In this document: positions 12,247 through 23,549 of the stretch, piece after piece | How the letters are laid out: each line of letters begins with the position of its first letter | Position numbering within the stretch: position 1 is the stretch's first letter | Origin: Apostichopus japonicus | Taxonomy: Eukaryota; Echinodermata; Holothuroidea; Aspidochirotida; Stichopodidae | Length of the DNA stretch: 64,000 nucleotides | Assembly (NCBI RefSeq): GCF_037975245.1 | Contig: NC_092567.1 | Location: forward strand, 17,348,376-17,412,375 | Direction of reading: 5' to 3' | Notes under the pieces: generated by a model | Database searches by the model: none | What the model was told of the DNA's origin: nothing | Seen by the model: the letters and a program-made list of their open reading frames with translations, nothing else | Program-made: the position numbers and the translations under genes

Positions 12247-13587
12247 TCACACAAACTTCACAGACAAGTACTTTGAATAAACGCAATAAACGAAAATCAT
12301 AAAACAAATCCACAAAATACCACATATCACTGTTCGATTTCTTTCTCGTTGAACTTCATACTTGTCACACATATTACTAATCAATTTGTGTCTGTCTGAA
12401 CTGGTGTAAAATGGAACCTTCTCACGAGTTTCGATGTTACATAAAACACCGAATTCCAATTTGATAAATGTGTCCTTTATGTCCTCTTCCAAGTGATCGA
12501 TCGAGGCACATACATCAGGAATATGCTTTACGGCCATCCAATTGTTCCAAGACTCGAGAATGTTGGATGAAAGTTTGGTCAATTTGTCATACCTCGCTCT
12601 AAGCCTTGTGGAAATTTTGGCAAGTTTGTTGACCTCATTTTTTGTGCTCGAGTGTCGTTCACGCAAACAGGTACTGTACACTTCGTACTTTATCTGCAAT
12701 TCTATGATCATTTCCATAAGAAATTGTTTATTCCGTTCACCTACCCACCGGACCTCTTGTAATTCGTTTAGGACATCCACCTGATTCCAGTTCACCATAT
12801 GCCAAACTGTCCACAATATTACGTTTTTTAAATTTCCTTCAATTTTTTGAATGATTCTTCCGATGCGAAAGAGATTTTGGTTAAATATTTTAACATCGTC
12901 TTCTATCAATCTTTCTTGACATTTCAACTCCTTCAGTACTGTTTCCCTGTAAATCATAACCATTACATCAACTCTTTCTAAGACTGTTTTCTTTCCAGGC
13001 ATCTTTACAATATATTTCTCGCACAATTTTAATGCTCTAGATTTTTTAGCAAGGCGTTTTCTTTCTTCTACTGCTAAAATATCAACTTTGTTTATGGCGG
13101 ACGCATATGAAAATGTAAAACATTCACTCTTCATCTGCACCTCTTGAATAATTTCTTTCAAACCAGCATAGCTTGAGCAACTGCCTGGGCTGTTCCTCAC
13201 CTTGACATGAGGATAGTAGCAGTTTTCACAAAGGTATCCCTTCCGATCAAAACAATAGGCTACTGCTGTTCGATGTTTGTGACACCTGACACAGTTATGT
13301 AAATCGATATCAATCTCAGGTTTTTCTAATGTAACATGCTCAACTAAGCTTTTAATGAAGTAATCTGTTTTAAATCCTTCGGAAGGTATCGTGAAGAACT
13401 CTCGGCATACAGCGCATTGTAGTTCTCCTTGTTGTTGTTGTTGTTGTTTAATGAAGGATTCTAAACAGTCACTACAATATCGATGAAGACACGGTAAAAC
13501 CTTTGGTTCTTTCAAATGTTGAATGCAAATTGGACAAGACAGGAAATTTTCTCCGATTTCATTAAGAACTGTGTTTATAGATTCCAT
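12247..13587 (-). CDS. TRIM-like RING finger protein with C-terminal membrane anchor (copy B)
   Basis: A single 446-residue frame, a tandem paralogue of copy A: the first 47 residues match closely, including PKVLPCLHRYCSDCLES. The C3HC4 RING uses C18, C21, C33, H35, C38, C41, C58 and C61. Its last loop is lengthened by a run of six glutamines (48-53). The B-box is better kept than in copy A: C99/C102, H105, C112, C120, C123 and H127 are present, while the final histidine is unclear. A long charged, helical middle (~190-390) fits a coiled coil. The C-terminus has a convincing membrane segment (419-437) with a short basic tail (SKYLSVKFV). An E3 ligase anchored in a membrane by its tail is the likely role; substrate unknown. 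The start has a strong context (AAAGATGG) and there are no introns in the coding region. Both copies share the same orientation, so a local duplication is the simplest origin. Confidence 0.87.
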   Translation of the reverse strand: MESINTVLNEIGENFLSCPICIQHLKEPKVLPCLHRYCSDCLESFIKQQQQQQGELQCAVCREFFTIPSEGFKTDYFIKSLVEHVTLEKPEIDIDLHNCVRCHKHRTAVAYCFDRKGYLCENCYYPHVKVRNSPGSCSSYAGLKEIIQEVQMKSECFTFSYASAINKVDILAVEERKRLAKKSRALKLCEKYIVKMPGKKTVLERVDVMVMIYRETVLKELKCQERLIEDDVKIFNQNLFRIGRIIQKIEGNLKNVILWTVWHMVNWNQVDVLNELQEVRWVGERNKQFLMEMIIELQIKYEVYSTCLRERHSSTKNEVNKLAKISTRLRARYDKLTKLSSNILESWNNWMAVKHIPDVCASIDHLEEDIKDTFIKLEFGVLCNIETREKVPFYTSSDRHKLISNMCDKYEVQRERNRTVICGILWICFMIFVYCVYSKYLSVKFV

Positions 13588-15734
13588 CTTTGTGTAAGTT
13601 AGTTGGCAAAGCGGTTAAATACTCCTTGGATTATTAAAGCATTGCAGTTAATTCGGTCCTTACACAGTGAAATCGCCAAACATTTCTTATTGTTAGCCAG
13701 GAACACCAGATACAAAATGGCCAACAACAGAAATCTAGAAAAGGGAAATTTTGATATCTTCAAAGATGATCAAATTGCCAAGAACTCGATCATGCCGCGT
13801 AAATAGTCGACTGTAAATTCCACTTATAAATTTGTTAATATTTGACTATTCGTTGGTGCATTTGCTAAAAAACAACAGTTACATGGATACGTCTGCAGTG
13901 CAATACATGCTAATCTTCCAGTTTACATGTTATCTTTTTAAAAGTTGTGTACTACTTCCAAGTAGCATTCTATGTCCTTCAGGGTTGTCACTGAATGATA
14001 GTTTATTTGCATAAGCCCCAATCGTAATTCAATTTGTCAATTTTATTGTCGTAGTCAGGGCCAGGTCAAATTCATATTAATATAAGCATGTATCTCAACT
14101 GTGCAACTGTCGAAGTACCTATGGGTAAAATAACAGAGAGAATTTATTTCAAATGGCATGAGGTGATTTTTTAGGGTGAAGATCTGATTTGATCTCTGCA
14201 AGGATAATAGTGGCTTTAAAATAGTTTTACGGTCACTTGTTAGCAAAGTGACAGCACACTGAATGTTTAGATCACACATGTTCACCATAATGTACTTTGA
14301 AGCATGTTCAGTTTAGAAAGCAATTAAAGGAGTTGTCATGGAGGCATGCGTTTTTGATATGTGCTTTCATTTACACGAATTTCAAGTCTAAACAACACAC
14401 ATCATGCTCATCTTGCAATACAACAGTCACCATCTCTGTTAAATTTCATGATTTGCTGCAGTGTTATACAACTGTATACAAGTCAAGAGCACACGTGGTC
14501 AAGTTCCCTGTTGTACGCAATGGCAAAATGTCTCTCAAAGTATTAACTTGTAAACAAGTGTCCAATTTTGCTGGAATATTACTTTAAGGAAAATCTTTCC
14601 GAAACATCCTTGTTAGTTAGAGATATTTCTTGTTTTCTCGTAGCAGCTTTGAAGCACAAACACACACGTTACCAAAAAGGAATTAGAATTTTCTGGAAGT
14701 ATTATAATTCCTGGTTGGAATACTGTAGACTTCAACTGCAATATTGTCACAAATGTTTGTACTGCTTAAGTGATTTTAAAGCAATACATTTCTGAAAGGA
14801 AGTCGATATCAGCGGAATGTAATTATAATGCCATAAGAAATAACAACTTATTATGAAGATCGTTAGCAAAGAATTTACTAAAACTTTTCTCTCCAAAACC
14901 AAATGTATTGTTGTGGCACAAATCTGTGCAAGCTACACTGTTTTGGTTTTTTTACATTGACCTTGCAAATCTACCTGAAAGAGTTTTTAATTTCACATGC
15001 AATGCAATTAACAGACGTATTTGTAACATAATGTCAACGTGTTCAATAAGTGAGCTAGGGTGTATCTAGTGCTACAAACCCATCAGACAGACGAACGGAT
15101 GTAATCAATAATGGCAGTTGAAAATCAGAACATTCTTACTAGTCCTCACGAAAGTGCAGTGTCAAAAAGGTGAACGTGAAGCATAAACTAAGTTAATGCA
15201 AGTATATACATATTGATTAGTTCATTTGGCAAGTCTTGAATAGGCTTGATATGTTATACGTTATATTGAGCTACACATCAATCCCTGAAAGGAAGGGCTC
15301 TTTTAACCACGAAAAATGTGAGTCACTTGTACTAAATGTGCGAACGGTATTGAAAAGGAATCTTTATCATATATTTGTACAGAATATATATATCGGTTCC
15401 ACGAAACGGCTTGTTGCTGCTCGATGTGCGCTGGGACGTGATGCCAGAACCTAGGCATATCTGCAGAAGCACAGTTAACGACGGTTTTCAAGATGCCAAG
15501 AAATGAAGTACGGCTTTGAATTCCATAAACTTGGTCTTTTCCATCGAAGAGTAATGGATTACCGCTATGATTAATTTCAATCGCCTCTGTCCTTTGGCCA
15601 GAAAATACAGTCTAGTTAAGTTAATTTACAGACTCAAGGATCAGGAAGCCTAACAGTAGCTTATGTGAGACCCTTTCCGTGTTAGATCATGGATGAACAC
15701 CGGCTTATTTCAAGCCCTCTCTTTTCGATTAGTG
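13588..15734. other. Intergenic, no recognised feature
   Basis: Upstream side of TRIM-like copy B. A few frames of 60-96 codons occur on both strands but none shows a domain, good codon periodicity or splice context. The promoter of copy B should lie at its left edge; I see no clear TATA box. Confidence 0.5.
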
Positions 15735-15930
15735 ATCAGAGGAAAACAAGGCAAGGCCGTGGATTCGCTCCCATTCCTGCTCCCGGGACCGCCATTTAAT
15801 GTCCCCATCCGACGGACGAGAGTCTATGCCCCAGCATCTGACCACATTCTCAAATACTGAGGTAAGCAAATGCACCCCATTCAGCAATGACGAACAAAGT
15901 TGTTTCCAAAACCAGTGACGAACAATAAAC
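15735..15930 (-). mobile_element. Decayed SINE fragment with conserved central domain
   Basis: On the minus strand it carries GGGGACATTAAATGGCGG followed by TCCCGGGAGCAGG. This matches the central domain of the SINE copies at 18854-19823 (GGGGACGTTAAATTGCGG, TCCCGGGAGCAGG). Neither a tRNA-like head nor a clear tail is left. Limits are approximate. Confidence 0.6.
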
Positions 15931-16257
15931 AAACCCCTTTTCCCAAGTTCATATATATTTATTTATACCGGCAACACGGCAAGAGTAACTGTTTTGAGAA
16001 ACTGAATGCAGGGGTTGCAATAAGGAAATGGTGTAACGTTCAGTAAAAACGGTGCACGGTTATATGGAAAACGCACCCTTTTCCCTTCTGCGGGCAGTCA
16101 GCACATTACATGGTGGTTCAGGAAATGACTGTCTGAATGCAACTAATTATATACCCACACACAACTGTAAACCTTAGACAATGTGCAGGCCGTTCTACCC
16201 TCGTACACAATGTACAGCCTAGAAGCCATGCAGCTGTTGAAACAAATGACACACATT

Positions 16258-16284
16258 ACATATATATATATATATATATATATA
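16258..16284. repeat. (TA)n microsatellite
   Basis: An uninterrupted alternating TA run of about 27 bp, flanked by ACACATTACA and CACATTTGG. Confidence 0.9.
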
Positions 16285-17589
16285 CACATTTGGTTCTGAA
16301 CGACACTATGGTTGTATAGCTCCAGGGTAATATACGGTATACAATACAATTGATACTGTCGTAAGCCACAGTAGTTGTATGATTCGACCAAGGAGTTGAA
16401 AACTTCCTTATTCGACTTACAAAGCTTGTTCAAAAATAATATGACACATCTGTCTAGTTCTTAGTGAAAATAGAAAATATAACTTACTTTCTCGGGAGTG
16501 TTTAGAAATTGGCACGTTCTTACACCAGCTTTAAACTACAGAAATAAGAAAGGCTAGGATGATACTTGTCGAATGTTTCAATCTTGTGAGAACCAAACTA
16601 GCAATGTTTGTTCACACCAATGCGTGTACAATAAAACCCATCACAAACCACGCCTATACCTTCATAGAGTCTGCTAATTTGCATACAATTAGTAAACAAA
16701 TATGTATGGCAACCCTATAAACATACGAGGTGTGAGCAGTGTGTTAGTGTTGTCCAAGTACTCTATCCAGCATCACAAAAGAAATGGAATATCATGGAAT
16801 ACTCATCAACGGGATAATGCATAGTAACGTCAAACGCCCCCACATGAAGGTCTTTCGTCACTGCCCACCCACTCGTCTTAACTTTGAAGAAGTTCACACG
16901 TTTAACATTATCGTGTCTGTATCAACGGCTTCAGTGGCACAAGGAATTTTATTTTGGCACCTACAGATACAGTTTTTATGTCTAAATGCTAGTGTTCTTA
17001 TTCGTTAGTCTTGACTACATTGTACAAGTTAACTGAAAGCTACGGGATTTGTGTCCTTTGCAAACTTTAAACTCTAAACATGGTGCCCTCACATTTGACG
17101 TCTTTCAGAGGCACATGGAATTTTATTTGTCACTTACAGATATATGTATACCTGTCTAAATGCTAGTTGTACCTATTCATTATTCAAGGTGCCCTCAAAT
17201 TTTCTCACACGAACTGTTCACGACCCCATACCTCACCATTGGCGAATATATGTCATGTCCCTTCCCTTTACAAAGGTATCCTTGCTGTATCAATGAAACC
17301 AATTTCCCACTGTATTAAGTACAGGTTGTAGATCGACGGCCCCGTACCTGTCGGGGTCGCTTTACCAAACATTTGAGCCACAAACGAATTACGATGGGTC
17401 GTGATATCGTTTTACAGTACAGACATAATTATAAAAGAACCGAAGACACGTTAGAAAATCATACTGGGCGTGTTTTAATTACATATTAAAATATATGATA
17501 TCTCTCATTGAACTATCTTTATGTCCATAATACTCTCCCCAACCCCTCTCGCAAAATAATTTGCATATGTTCCCAGCAAAAAATGTACC

Positions 17590-18330
17590 CTAATTTTACC
17601 GCGGTAAACTATGGTAAATGTGTGGTAAATAGGGTAAATGTGTGGTAAAATTGTGGTAAAATCAACTGCGGTACATTTACCGCAGTTTTACCATGGTATT
17701 ACCGCGGTAAAAGTGCGGTACATTTACCGTGGTAAATTTACCGCAGTTTTACCATGGTATTACCGCGGTATAAGTAGGGTAAAAGTGCGGTACATTTACC
17801 GCGGTAAATTTACCGCAGTTTTACCATGATACTACCGCGGTATAAGTAGGGTAAAAGTGCGGTACATGTACTACGGTAAATTTACCGCAGTTTTACCATG
17901 GTATTACCGCGGTAAAAGTGTGGTACATTTACTACGGTAAATTTACCACAATTTTACCATGGTATTACCGCGGTAAAAGTAGGGTAAAAGGGTGGTTCAT
18001 TTACTGCGGTAAATTTACAGCAGTTTTACCATGATATTACTGCGGTATAAGTAGGGTAAAAGTGCGGTACATTTACTACGGTAAATTAACCACAGTTTTA
18101 CCATGGTATTACCGCGGTAAAAGTAGGGTAAAAGTGTGGTACATTTACTACGGTAAATTTACCATAGTTTTACCATGATATTACTGTAGTAAAAGTAGGG
18201 TAAGTTTATATGGTACATAAACTACATATGTGAAATTCCTACAATTGTGCCATGATTAACCACAGTAAAAATAGGGTAAAACTATACGGTGCAATTATAC
18301 TATGGTAAATTTACAATAATTGTACCACAG
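17590..18330 (+). repeat. Tandem array of ~72-bp palindromic GGTAAA units (left arm)
   Basis: Units run from TTTACCGCAGTTTTACC through ATGGTATTACCGCGGTAA to GTGCGGTACATTTAC. Most are 72 bp. Two are 60 bp because they lack a 12-bp AGTAGGGTAAAA piece. At least seven units are recognisable, progressively degraded to the right. The many ACCGCGGT cores are self-complementary, so the strand can fold on itself. Confidence 0.85.
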
Positions 18331-18853
18331 AAGAACATATATGGGTCACACTATGAAACATGATGGTACATTTACAGCAATTTTTCCTACTCATATCTTT
18401 TCCTACTCATATCTTAATGTTGGCAATATAAATTACCTGTGGATATGAGTTGAATAAAGAAGAGAGACAAACTGCTATTCTTATATGTAATAGTATGCAT
18501 CTCTTTTCCTAAAAAAAAACAAGCAGAGGATAGATACATAGAGAATTCCTTCATGGAATCCCTGATATATTTGAGAGGAGACAACAATTAATTCTTTTTT
18601 CATTATTAGGGAGAACCTAAAAGCCTTTAAAATGAAAAAAGAACTATATAAACTAGCACACATAAGGCATAGGTTCTGCGCCTCAACACTGTGGCACACA
18701 AAAATTGACCAATCAGTGTCCTCAGATTTGGGTATTCTCTGTCAGGTCCAATAAATGACTTGACAAGTCTATGTAATTATGTTCAGAGTTTTTATGTTCA
18801 GAGTAATTATGTTCAGAGTAATTATGTCAGAGTAATTATGTTCAGAGTTCAGA

Positions 18854-19143
18854 GACACCAATTTTCACCCCGCTCCTTTCTCGTGGTAGGAAAGTGGCTA
18901 CACGTGGAAGCGGTACTCACGTCCTTCGGAGGGGACGTTAAATTGCGGTCCCGGGAGCAGGACTACACACCCCTGCCTCGTTACTTCAGGGCACTATTCG
19001 AAAAGAGAAGGCGAAATTCGCCGGTGTCCTTCCACGCACAAAAAAAAAACTTGGAACCTCAATAATTACCGACTAAGGATTTCCTTAGTTTGCTGAAGCA
19101 CCTTCGGGTGGAAGCAGAACACGAGGTGTATCGTATCGTATCA
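18854..19143 (+). mobile_element. SINE, head-truncated copy 1 of 3
   Basis: Begins at ACACCAATTTTCACCCCG, so the tRNA-like head is missing. It keeps the central domain (GGACGTTAAATTGCGG) and the two-hairpin 3' tail, ending in a short GTATC repeat. It is preceded by a small array of TATGTTCAGAGTAAT units (about 18778-18853), the same sequence that flanks the following copies. Confidence 0.8.
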
Positions 19144-19152
19144 TGTTCAGAG

Positions 19153-19443
19153 TCGACACTGACACCAATTTTCACCCCGCTCCTTTCTCGTGGTAGGAAA
19201 GTGGCTACACGTGGAAGCGGTACTCACGTCCTTCGGAGGGGACGTTAAATTGCGGTCCCGGGAGCAGGATTACACACCCCTGCCTCGTTACTTCAGGGCA
19301 CTATTCGAAAAGAGAAGGCGAAATTCGCCGGTGTCCTTCCACGCACAAAAAAACTTGGAGCCTCAATTATTACCGACTAAGGATTTCCTTAGTTTGCTGA
19401 AGCACCTTCGGGTGGAAGCAGAACACGAGGTGTATCGTATCGT
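19153..19443 (+). mobile_element. SINE, head-truncated copy 2 of 3
   Basis: Nearly identical to copy 1 and separated from it by ATGTTCAGAGT. It begins CGACACTGACACC, slightly further 5' than copy 1, again without the tRNA-like head. Frames through it read well only because the three copies are so similar; this is not a gene. Confidence 0.8.
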
Positions 19444-19457
19444 ATGTTCAGAGTACT

Positions 19458-19823
19458 GAGAGCGGTGAGGTGGCAGAACGGGAGAGTACACGTCTGCAGT
19501 ACCTGAGGTCCCTGGTTCAAACCTCGGTGTCGACACTGACACCAATTTTCACCCCGCTCCTTTCTCGTGGTAGGAAAGTGGCTACACGTGGAAAGCGGTA
19601 CTCACGTCCTTCGGAGGGGACGTTAAATTGCGGTCCCGGGAGCAGGACTACACACCCCTGCCTCGTTACTTCAGGGCACTATTCGAAAAGAGAAGGCGAG
19701 ATTCGCCGGTGTCCTTCCACGCACAAAAACTTGGAACCTCAATAATTTCCGACTAAGGATTTCCTTAGTCTGCTGAAGCACCTTCGGGTGGAAGCGTAAT
19801 ACGAGGTGTATCATATCATCATC
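19458..19823 (+). mobile_element. SINE, full-length copy 3 of 3, with 14-bp target duplication
   Basis: The complete member. The tRNA-like head includes a B box (GGTTCAAACC), then the conserved central domain, then hairpins CTAAGG-ATTT-CCTTAG (seen in all copies) and CACC-TTCG-GGTG, and a short ATC-repeat tail. It is flanked on both sides by ATGTTCAGAGTACT (19444-19457 and 19824-19837), a perfect target-site duplication. Confidence 0.88.
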
Positions 19824-20189
19824 ATGTTCAGAGTACTCTTTCCATTTAAAACAAGTCTTTGAGGACAATAAGAGATCAAAAGTCCAATCTGGACTACCAA
19901 TCAAGTCAAAAGAAGAGAGTACCAGTAGGGTAAATGAAATTCAACAAAGCTTTCTTATGTGTGAAACCTCCATTGATTTGATGAATTAAAAACTGATGCA
20001 TTCTACAACTGAGGACTTACATGTCAGGCATACAACCATTACAATAAGGGTAACGGCATATAGCCAAATCATAATACAGTACACTGATGGGTGAAATTCA
20101 AAGGAATATATGGTGTACATGCTAATTGAAATAAGGACAAAATCATGCTCAATGTAAGGTGAAACTGTCTTGCAATTAGTGTAAAATAT

Positions 20190-20670
20190 CATGGTAAACT
20201 GAGGTAAAACTAAGGTAAAAGCGTAGTAAATCTACGGTAAAATTGGGGTAAAATGTGGTAAGGGCGTGGTAAAAGTATGGTAAATTGAGGTAAAACTAAG
20301 GTAAAAGCGTGGTAAATCCATGGTAAAATTGGGGTAAAAGAACGGTAAACTGTGGTAAAAGCGTGGTAAATATACGGTAAAATTGGGGTAAAAGAACGGT
20401 AAAACTGTGGTAAATTTGGGGTAAAAGCGTAGTAAAAGTGTAGTAAAAGCGCGGTAAAAGTATGGTAACACCGTGGTAAATTGCGGTAAAATTGGGGTAA
20501 AAGTGAGGTAAAACCATGGTAAATTTGTGGTAATTTACTGCGGTAAACCGCGGTTTACCGCGTCCATAGGGCCAAAACACCGCGGCAATGTACAACAAAT
20601 TTACCGCGTTTTTACCCCGGTTTTACCGGGGTAAAAGTGTGGTATGTTACCGCGGTAAATTTGAGGTAAA
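20190..20670 (+). repeat. GGTAAA-rich array (right arm)
   Basis: Short degenerate units of the form GGTAAAAGCGTGGTAAA and ATTGGGGTAAAAG, followed by ACCGCGGTAAA close to the right end. It is the inward continuation of the right inverted repeat of the 3.1 kb element. Reverse-strand frames rich in FTTLLPQFYH come from this repeat and are not protein genes. Confidence 0.8.
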
Positions 20671-21637
20671 TTTTTTCCTGGGTTGCCAATCTTTGAACTA
20701 GATCTATAACACTATAAAAAAAAAGCAAATTCTAACACCTATGTCACAGACAATTTTGATAATGCTTGTTACCCATGGCCATGAATTAAGAATCTTAGCA
20801 GGTAAAGTCTGCCTTCTAAGACTAGGCCTGCTCCATTCACTGATTTGCTCTTACTCTATCTCTGCATTATGATTTCGTGTGAACATGGCGTGGGCTGACC
20901 TAAGGGATTTAGGAGGGGTAGTCCTAGAGTCGAAACAGCCGACTAACATATAGGGGGTAAGTACGAACTCTCCCCCCCCCCCCTCCCAAACAAAAATCAC
21001 ACACACAAGGGAAAACAATAACAATATGAAATGATATATTATAGGCATTCTGTGTCATATTTAGGCTACACAATTAGGCGGTCGGTGTATACGTCCGGTT
21101 GTATATTAGCTTTTTGTATTGGGTTAGAAAAAGGCTGTACACCACCCCTATGCCACCTGGATTACTACAGATCAATGTAATGAGAAATTTAAAAAGGTTA
21201 AGGCTTTATTTGTTTGGTTTTTTAATTTACTGTGTTGTCAGCAGTGACCTGAAGTAATCCAGTGTCCAGTAAGTTATATGAAAAGGTGATCGGTACAGAG
21301 TAATTTCAATGTTTTCATATTGGAATGGAGGGTGTTTTTTTAGCATTACACTGTTCTATATAAGCCGTGTAGGCATATGAACTGCCATTCGCATACACAT
21401 TAGCTACTTGAGTCGATTCAATGAAAGCTGACACGTTTCACATACAGTATAGCTTGTTAGACAGATATAACACCATTTCTGTTTGTTTTCCTATGGCGTG
21501 ACTATAGTGAATGACGTCTTTTCATCACGGTTTACGTATTCTCGAAAAGTTCTTTTGTAGTTCTTAGCCAGAACCCTTTGATGGAACTGTACGTCAAGTG
21601 TAAACAATAGTACCAGCTAAAGTGCTGGTGATATACA

Positions 21638-22025
21638 CAGTGGCGGAGCTAGGGGTATTGGTCAGGAGAGGGCGAGAATGGTCTGTAGGGGCGCTTTTCG
21701 ACACTATCTAAGCGGAGCGCCACCACAGGTTGACGCTTAGCGTACAGAATTTTTTTGAGTAAAGATACTCCCTAGATCGCCGGAAATGACCCTTTCCGGG
21801 CCTGGCTAATTTGCAGATAAACGAAGAATGAATAGGTGTCATCGCCAAATTACACCAACAAAATGTGACAAATCTCAATAGGTAGATGAGAGCGCAATAA
21901 AATAGTCAATAATCGCGAATAAGTAAAAAGTGGTAAAGAGCTGAAAAGGGCGCCAGCAGTCCATTTGAGTCCGTCAGGGGGGGGGGGGGGATCCACCCCC
22001 TGACTGTATGGACGCTCCGCCACTG
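21638..22025 (+). mobile_element. hAT-type MITE with perfect 8-bp target duplication
   Basis: 388 bp. It starts CAGTGGCGGAGC and ends GCTCCGCCACTG, a perfect 12-bp terminal inverted repeat. Both flanks carry GATATACA (21630-21637 and 22026-22033). An 8-bp duplication with CA..TG ends is typical of hAT transposons. There is no transposase. A related copy in inverted orientation sits at 46666-47043. A run of 14 G near the right end is shared by both. Confidence 0.92.
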
Positions 22026-22409
22026 GATATACATTGAATCAGCAGACAAATTCCTGTTGGGTTGAACTGTATCACGTGACTGTAACATCAGATTGACTCG
22101 CAGTTCTCTATTGTACAATCCCTTTCACGCCTGTCAAATGTCTTTGAACAATACATGAATATAATGCCAATAGACTATCTATTACTTTTATTAAGATGCT
22201 TGATCTTTTTCAATCGAAGTCTAAAGTTGTTACTTCCAATTTAAGTCATTTTTGTGCTAAGATAATAAAACCTCGTAATTTTTGTCACATCAATTGCTAG
22301 TGCTTACTATAGAACTTCTATCTGTAATCTTTTACTTCATTGGCTTGTGTATCTCTTGTGACTGCCATCTGACTCATGTTAAGTGTTATCTCTATTTGTT
22401 AATGTATTT

Positions 22410-22447
22410 ATGTCTCTTATACCTCCTTGGAGGATCCATAGAGACAT
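22410..22447 (+). repeat. Hairpin with A-rich tail, possible LINE 3' terminus
   Basis: A nested stem-loop: the outer stem is ATGTCTCT paired with AGAGACAT, the inner one CCTCC-TT-GGAGG. It is followed by AAATAAACTAAACTAAC. Terminal hairpins followed by short tandem tails are common at 3' ends of non-LTR retrotransposons. No reverse-transcriptase frame is seen upstream, so this is only a suggestion. Confidence 0.35.
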
Positions 22448-23297
22448 AAATAAACTAAACTAACCTTAACTAAACTTCTACTATACTTTCTCCTAAGTAC
22501 TAATAACTTACTCAATCCACCAGACACTCCACTATTTGGGAACAATTTGTCTTTAACCAACTTAATGTTGAATGTTATGACAGCTGAACGTTCTTCAAAA
22601 CAGAAAGAAATCTTGCTGTAAACAAGTACTATAAGTATAAACTGACTGGCACACTGAGACATGGTACTGCACTAATGCCGTATAGGTAGTGCACAGCAAA
22701 AGAGCACATCATTGCTGCAGTTGTTACTCTGCACTATACACTAAAATGTAATTGTTTTTTTTTCAGCCTGCACTCCAGAGTACGTGATCTTCAGCATTCT
22801 ATATTAACATCATTCAAAAACAAATGAATCATTAGTTCAAATTAGAAACTTTATACGCCACAAATAGTCACTTCTACCAATGCAATAATCACGGGACAAA
22901 GTCAACTTGCTATTCAAATCTTTACTCATCACGCCCTCGCCCACTCAGGTCAGGTTTCGAGGGCAACTGTGTGCACCCCTCCCTCTCCTCCCTCATTGTT
23001 TACGACGCATGAGCGAACAAAATGTCAGTGAAGTATTGTTATAGTTCATATCATTAGTATTGTTTCTGTTTTCGGAGAGACGACTCCCTTTTTCGTCTGT
23101 ATTTTCGCCCTCAGTATCCAGCATTTATGTTCGCCCAACAGTGAGTAATTGCAGTAAAAAGAAAAGAAGTAATTAGCCCTATATATGCTGTAACTTTTAC
23201 CATGATGAAAATGATGTGATAGAACTGACGATGGTGGCATTATACGATATTACAGTTACCGGTGATCTGTCTTCCAACAAACAAACCAAATAAAAGT

Positions 23298-23549
23298 AGA
23301 GCGTTAGGGTCAGTGGTTAACGCCTGTGCCTTCCAATCATAACGGTCCCTGCTTCGAGTCATCCAAGATTAATGTATGTCGTCCAGTTACAGAGTTGTTG
23401 ATAATTGACAATTCATAATCATGGACGTTAAATATGAATGTAAGAGAATGACTTCGGTCAGCTTGCGGCTTTGATAAGCCAATGATGGCTTCTTCGCGAG
23501 TTCCTGCTTGCAGGAGGATCTAAAATACATACATATATACATACGTACA
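23298..23549 (+). mobile_element. tRNA-derived SINE (family A)
   Basis: The tRNA-like head contains GGTCAGTGGTTAACGCC (A-box side) and GCTTCGAGTCAT (B-box side). The body has TCCAAGATTAATGTATGTCG and TTGACAATTCATAATCA, and the 3' part AAGCCAATGATGGCTT plus CCTGCTTGCAGG (two hairpins). It ends in a CATA-type microsatellite. Close copies are at 33571-33849 and 46001-46171. Confidence 0.85.

Larger units (their letters stand above)
17572..20682. mobile_element. ~3.1 kb element with GGTAAA-rich terminal inverted repeats
   Basis: The left end starts CCCAGCAAAAAATGTACC and soon reads ATTTTACCGCGGTAA. The right end, read on the other strand, starts CCCAGGAAAAAATTTACC and then AAATTTACCGCGGTAA. These inverted ends continue inward as long arrays built on GGTAAA/TTTACC. 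No transposase frame is visible, so it would be non-autonomous. At most a 2-bp TT flank is shared, so the superfamily is undecided. The centre (about 18340-20180) holds unrelated sequence including a triplicated SINE, probably inserted later. Alternatively two separate elements lie close together. Confidence 0.6.

Noticed and set aside
18760-19745. Series of open frames with the peptide EKRRRNSPVSFHAQK
   Set aside because: They are translations of the three SINE copies, including their conserved central domain. The repeated peptide reflects repeated DNA.
17638-20598. Frames rich in YHGITAVKVRYIYRG or FTTLLPQFYH
   Set aside because: They are readings of the GGTAAA arrays on either strand and have no protein character beyond the repeat.
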